Positions 14,213 through 16,587 of a DNA stretch of 16,587 nt are shown in pieces. Numbering within the stretch: position 1 is the stretch's first letter; every line of letters starts with the position of its first letter. The stretch comes from an uncultured Oscillospiraceae bacterium. Its GTDB lineage: Bacteria > Bacillota > Clostridia > Oscillospirales > Oscillospiraceae. Location: positions 1 to 16,587 of the forward strand of contig CAKTZP010000033.1 in assembly GCA_934636045.1 (NCBI GenBank). The letters run 5' to 3'. Under the pieces are notes generated by a model. It saw only the letters and a list, made by a program, of their open reading frames with translations, was not told where the DNA came from and did no database searches. Position numbers and translations under genes: made by a program.

Positions 14213-14836
14213 TTGAACAAGCAACATTCCCGTACCCTGTATCTGACTGAGTTGGGCGTACTGACGGCAGTTTTGCTGCTGTTAGAGGTCACCGGACTCG
14301 GAATGATCAAAACCTTTGGCCTTGAGATGACCATCATGCAGGTGCCGGTCATCGTCGGCGCGATCCTGCTCGGACCGAGCGGCGGCGCAATCCTCGGCCT
14401 TGTGTTTGGGCTGGTCAGCTTTGCCGAGTGCTTCGGCAAGAGCCAGTTCGGCGCGACGCTGCTGGCGATCCAGCCGTTTCTCACCTTTCTCGTGTGCGTG
14501 CCGACGCGGACACTGATGGGCTGGTGCTGCGGCCTGATCTTCCGCGGACTGCACCGCGCCTTGCCGAAGGCAAAGAACATGCTTGCCTTTGTCCTTGCCG
14601 CGCTCAGCGGCGCGCTGCTCAACACGATCTTCTTCATGGGTACGCTCTGCCTGTGCTTCTACCGTACGGATTACATTCAAGGACTCGTATCCTACTACGG
14701 TGCAAGCAACTTCTTGATGTTCATTGTGCTGATGGTCGGCCTGCAGGGGCTGATTGAGGCGCTGCTGTGCACCGTACTCGGCAGCGGCATCAGCAAGGGC
14801 GTCTATGCGGCGACGCACCGCGGCGCAGCGCAATAA
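14213..14836 (+). CDS. ECF transporter substrate-binding (S) component
   Basis: The 207-residue integral membrane protein matches ECF-type vitamin transporter S components. These bind a micronutrient and dock on a shared EcfA-A'-T energising module encoded elsewhere. Five to six hydrophobic segments are visible. The family-typical LGPSGGAILGLVFGLVSFAE lies early in the chain and a long hydrophobic C-terminal helix ends the fold. The substrate cannot be read from the sequence; pantothenate, folate or riboflavin would be usual options. I choose TTG at 14213 because GAGGAAAA lies just upstream and the first membrane helix follows soon after; the open frame from 14102 would overlap ftsK. A terminator follows, so it ends its transcription unit. 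Confidence 0.8.
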   Translation: MNKQHSRTLYLTELGVLTAVLLLLEVTGLGMIKTFGLEMTIMQVPVIVGAILLGPSGGAILGLVFGLVSFAECFGKSQFGATLLAIQPFLTFLVCVPTRTLMGWCCGLIFRGLHRALPKAKNMLAFVLAALSGALLNTIFFMGTLCLCFYRTDYIQGLVSYYGASNFLMFIVLMVGLQGLIEALLCTVLGSGISKGVYAATHRGAAQ

Positions 14837-14849
14837 CGAGCGCGTCTTG

Positions 14850-14880
14850 CCGCCTCCCGTCTCGGGAGGCGGTTCTATTT
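14850..14880 (+). terminator. Rho-independent terminator after the ECF gene
   Basis: A 9-bp perfect GC-rich stem (14850-14858 with 14864-14872) with a 5-base loop is followed by a T-rich tract TTCTATTTTT (14873-14882). It separates the ECF gene from the spoIIIA operon. Confidence 0.88.
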
Positions 14881-14917
14881 TTACCCCATGCGCATAGAAT
14901 GCACCGAGGTGAAGGAA

Positions 14918-15793
14918 ATGGATGCAGTGAGTGAGGCACTGGCGGTCTGTCCGCCGGGAGTGCGCGCGGCGGTAGACAGGCTCGCAATGCGCGAGAGAAT
15001 CGAAGAGCTGCGTTTTCGGACAGGCCGTCCCGTTGCTGTGCGCTGCGGTGAAAAGGAAATGATCTTGCCCGGGGCTGTGGCAGACAGCGCGATGCTCGGC
15101 GAGATCCTCAGCTGCGCGACCGGACAGGCACTCTATGCGGCGCAGGAGATGCTGAAAAACGGTTTTGTCACCATCCCCGGCGGTCACCGGCTCGGTGTCT
15201 GCGGCACGGGAATCTATCAATACGGGACGGTAAAAACACTCCGCGAGATCTCCTCATTGAATCTTCGTGTCGCGCGGCAGATCCGCGGCGCTGCAAACGA
15301 AGCAGCCGATGCGCTCTGGACGCATCCGGTGTCGACCCTGGTGCTCGGCGCGCCGGGCAGCGGCAAGACGACCTTGCTGCGCGACTTAGTCCGCCAGTGC
15401 TCCGACCGTTTCGGCTGGCCCATGTGCGTGGCCGACGAGCGGATGGAGCTGGCGGCCTGCCGCGGCGGTGCGGCACAGTTTGACCTTGGCGCGCACACGG
15501 ATGTGCTTTCCGGTATTGCCAAGGGGACGGCGATCGAAATGCTGCTGCGGAGCATGAACCCGCGGTGGATCGCCGTGGACGAGATCAGCGCGGAGGCGGA
15601 TGTAGAGGCGCTGGTGCGCGCAAGCTACTGCGGCGTGCGCTTTCTTGCCACAGTGCACGCCGCGTCGTTTGACGAGCTGGACAAGCGTCCTGTCTACCGG
15701 AGACTCATGCAGTCGCAGAGCTTTGAGACGCTGATCCTGCTCAGCGCTGGGCGGCGGCTGACCATACGAAGGGGGAGAACGAACGTTGCTTAA
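14918..15793 (+). CDS. spoIIIAA: Stage III sporulation protein AA (ATPase)
   Basis: The 291-residue mother-cell ATPase is the likely motor of the SpoIIIA-SpoIIQ channel that joins mother cell and forespore after engulfment. It resembles type II/IV secretion ATPases. Walker A is G144-APGSGKT151, Walker B is WIAVDE (217-222), and TVHA (245-248) matches the secretion-ATPase histidine region. The N-terminal IEELRFRTGRP (28-38) is the usual SpoIIIAA signature. ATG 14918 is preferred over 14888 because GAGGTGA (14905-14911) lies 6 bases upstream and the upstream ATG has no ribosome site. The stop overlaps spoIIIAB by 8 bases. The operon is sigma-E dependent in Bacillus; no convincing sigma-E promoter is visible here. 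Confidence 0.93.
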   Translation: MDAVSEALAVCPPGVRAAVDRLAMRERIEELRFRTGRPVAVRCGEKEMILPGAVADSAMLGEILSCATGQALYAAQEMLKNGFVTIPGGHRLGVCGTGIYQYGTVKTLREISSLNLRVARQIRGAANEAADALWTHPVSTLVLGAPGSGKTTLLRDLVRQCSDRFGWPMCVADERMELAACRGGAAQFDLGAHTDVLSGIAKGTAIEMLLRSMNPRWIAVDEISAEADVEALVRASYCGVRFLATVHAASFDELDKRPVYRRLMQSQSFETLILLSAGRRLTIRRGRTNVA

Positions 15794-16286
15794 GGTGATC
15801 GGGATCGTCCTTATCATCGGCGGCTCGGGCGGGTACGGCATCGCCCGAGCGGTGCAGCTTTACCGACAGCTGCACCAGCTGCGGGAGCTGTTGGCGGCGC
15901 TGGAGCTGCTCAGATGCGAGCTGAACTATACGCTCCTGCCGCTGCCGGAGCTTTGCGCCATGACGGCCGGACGCAGCCGCGGGGCGGTGCAGCAGTTTTT
16001 TACCCTTTTCGGCGAAAAGCTGGCCCTTGGCCGCCGCCGTGCGGCGCAGGAGGCGCTGGAGCAAAGCGGCCTTGTGCTTGCCAACGATGCGGCAATGGCG
16101 CTGCTGGAGCTGTGTGAAGGCCTCGGCCGCTTTGATTTGGACGGCGGAAACCGGCTGCTTGAGCTAACGCAGGAGCGGCTGCGCGCTACGCTGGAGCGGA
16201 CGGAGGCAGAAAAGCGGCCGCTGGCCAAGAGCTACGCGGTGCTTGGGATGGCAGCCGGAGCGGCACTGGTCATTTTGGTCGTTTGA
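15786..16286 (+). CDS. spoIIIAB: Stage III sporulation protein AB
   Basis: The 166-residue mother-cell membrane protein resembles GspF-type inner-membrane secretion proteins and is part of the SpoIIIA channel complex. It has an N-terminal membrane segment (about 3-22, MLKVIGIVLIIGGSGGYGI). A long helical cytoplasmic part follows, starting with the family-like L-R-E-L-L-A-A-L-E-L-L-R-C-E-L stretch. A second membrane segment lies at the C-terminus (about 151-166). TTG is the start: GGGGGAG (15772-15778) is 7 bases upstream and it overlaps the spoIIIAA stop by 8 bases. One base separates its stop from spoIIIAC. Confidence 0.9.
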   Translation: MLKVIGIVLIIGGSGGYGIARAVQLYRQLHQLRELLAALELLRCELNYTLLPLPELCAMTAGRSRGAVQQFFTLFGEKLALGRRRAAQEALEQSGLVLANDAAMALLELCEGLGRFDLDGGNRLLELTQERLRATLERTEAEKRPLAKSYAVLGMAAGAALVILVV

Positions 16287-16287
16287 T

Positions 16288-16482
16288 ATGGAAATTGATC
16301 TGATTTTTAAAATTGCCGCTGTGGGGATCATCGTTTCGATTTTGAATCAGGTGCTCGTCCGCTCCGGACGGGAGGAGCAGGCAACGATGACGACGCTCGC
16401 GGGGCTTGTTGTCGTGCTGCTCATCGTGGTGCAGAAGATTGCACAGCTCTTTGATCTCGTAAAAGAGCTGTTTCATTTCTGA
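16288..16482 (+). CDS. spoIIIAC: Stage III sporulation protein AC
   Basis: The 64-residue protein has two membrane helices (about 5-24 and 36-56) and the length typical of SpoIIIAC, a small membrane subunit of the SpoIIIA-SpoIIQ channel. The core IIVSILNQVLVRSGREEQ and the second helix LAGLVVVLLIVVQKI are characteristic. ATG 16288 is chosen because it gives the family's usual start MEIDLIFKIAAVG and lies directly after the spoIIIAB stop; an in-frame ATG at 16243 lies inside spoIIIAB. Its stop overlaps the spoIIIAD ATG by one base. Confidence 0.9.
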   Translation: MEIDLIFKIAAVGIIVSILNQVLVRSGREEQATMTTLAGLVVVLLIVVQKIAQLFDLVKELFHF

Positions 16483-16587
16483 TGGAGACGCTCATACGCG
16501 TCGGCGTCATCGGCGTGGTGGCGGTCATTCTCGCCGCAGTGCTGAAAAAGAGCAGCAAGGAGCTTGCGATCCTGCTGACCTTGGCTG
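16482..16587 (+). CDS. spoIIIAD: Stage III sporulation protein AD (5' part)
   Basis: The first 35 codons are present and the gene runs off the window edge. The translation begins METLIRVGVIGVVAVILAAV, then a KKSSKELAILL segment, matching the first membrane helix and following turn of SpoIIIAD. Its place directly after spoIIIAC, with a one-base ATG/stop overlap, confirms the call. The remaining spoIIIAE-AH genes presumably follow. Confidence 0.88.
   Translation, partial: METLIRVGVIGVVAVILAAVLKKSSKELAILLTLA

Noticed and set aside
13153..14637. A 494-codon minus-strand open frame opposite ftsK and the ECF gene
   Set aside because: It is antisense to two clearly real genes and shows Arg/His/Leu-rich composition typical of a shadow frame in GC-rich DNA.
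14893..14900. CATAGAAT, resembling a sigma-E -10 element before spoIIIAA
   Set aside because: No fitting -35 lies 13-15 bases upstream, and the predicted transcript start would fall inside the Shine-Dalgarno of the ATG at 14918.
1..16587. CRISPR arrays, phage or mobile-element genes, toxin-antitoxin or defence systems
   Set aside because: No regularly spaced direct repeats, transposase, integrase or defence-type proteins were seen; all larger genes match housekeeping or sporulation families.

Overview
This window carries ordinary housekeeping and sporulation chromosome from a GC-rich, endospore-forming Firmicute. It is most likely a member of the Clostridia in the Oscillospiraceae or a relative. 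The evidence is GerW/YtfJ, a DacF-type carboxypeptidase, TepA beside an FtsK/SpoIIIE motor, and the start of the spoIIIA operon (AA-AB-AC-AD). The IspH–ribosomal protein S1 fusion is also typical of Clostridia. The family-level assignment is inference. I found no tRNA, rRNA, CRISPR array, prophage or insertion sequence.

Layout. Positions 1-230 are non-coding and hold strong inverted repeats, one of them a terminator for a gene upstream of the window. A sigma-A-like promoter (236-264) then drives a tight run of ten same-strand genes, most overlapping by a few bases: scpA, scpB, ytfJ, dacF, rluB, a MurR/RpiR regulator, an HI0933-family flavoprotein, cmk, plsC and the ispH-rpsA fusion. The run ends at a strong terminator (9191-9228). 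A 0.4 kb intergenic stretch follows, with degenerate palindromic repeats and a very large hairpin. Next comes a short minus-strand TSCPD-domain gene with its own good promoter. Plus-strand genes then resume: tepA (ClpP-like), a divergent UppP/BacA-family membrane protein, ftsK/spoIIIE, and an ECF-transporter S component ended by a terminator at 14850-14880. Last are spoIIIAA, spoIIIAB, spoIIIAC and a truncated spoIIIAD running off the edge.

How the genes work together. ScpA/ScpB (partners of SMC) and FtsK/SpoIIIE handle chromosome condensation and transfer. DacF, PlsC, IspH and the UppP-like protein touch wall, membrane lipid and isoprenoid/undecaprenyl metabolism. RluB, Cmk and S1 serve ribosome maturation, nucleotide supply and translation. 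YtfJ, SpoIIIE and SpoIIIA serve spore formation.

I do not see a clearly new multi-gene system. The points most worth a second look are:
- Signals inside the ispH-rpsA fusion (promoter-like hexamers, a Shine-Dalgarno/ATG, and an abrupt codon-use shift) suggesting the S1 half can also be made separately.
- The UppP-family protein that has lost its hallmark arginine.
- The repeat-rich intergenic stretch at 9229-9576.
- The unusual 77-base overlap of dacF and rluB.
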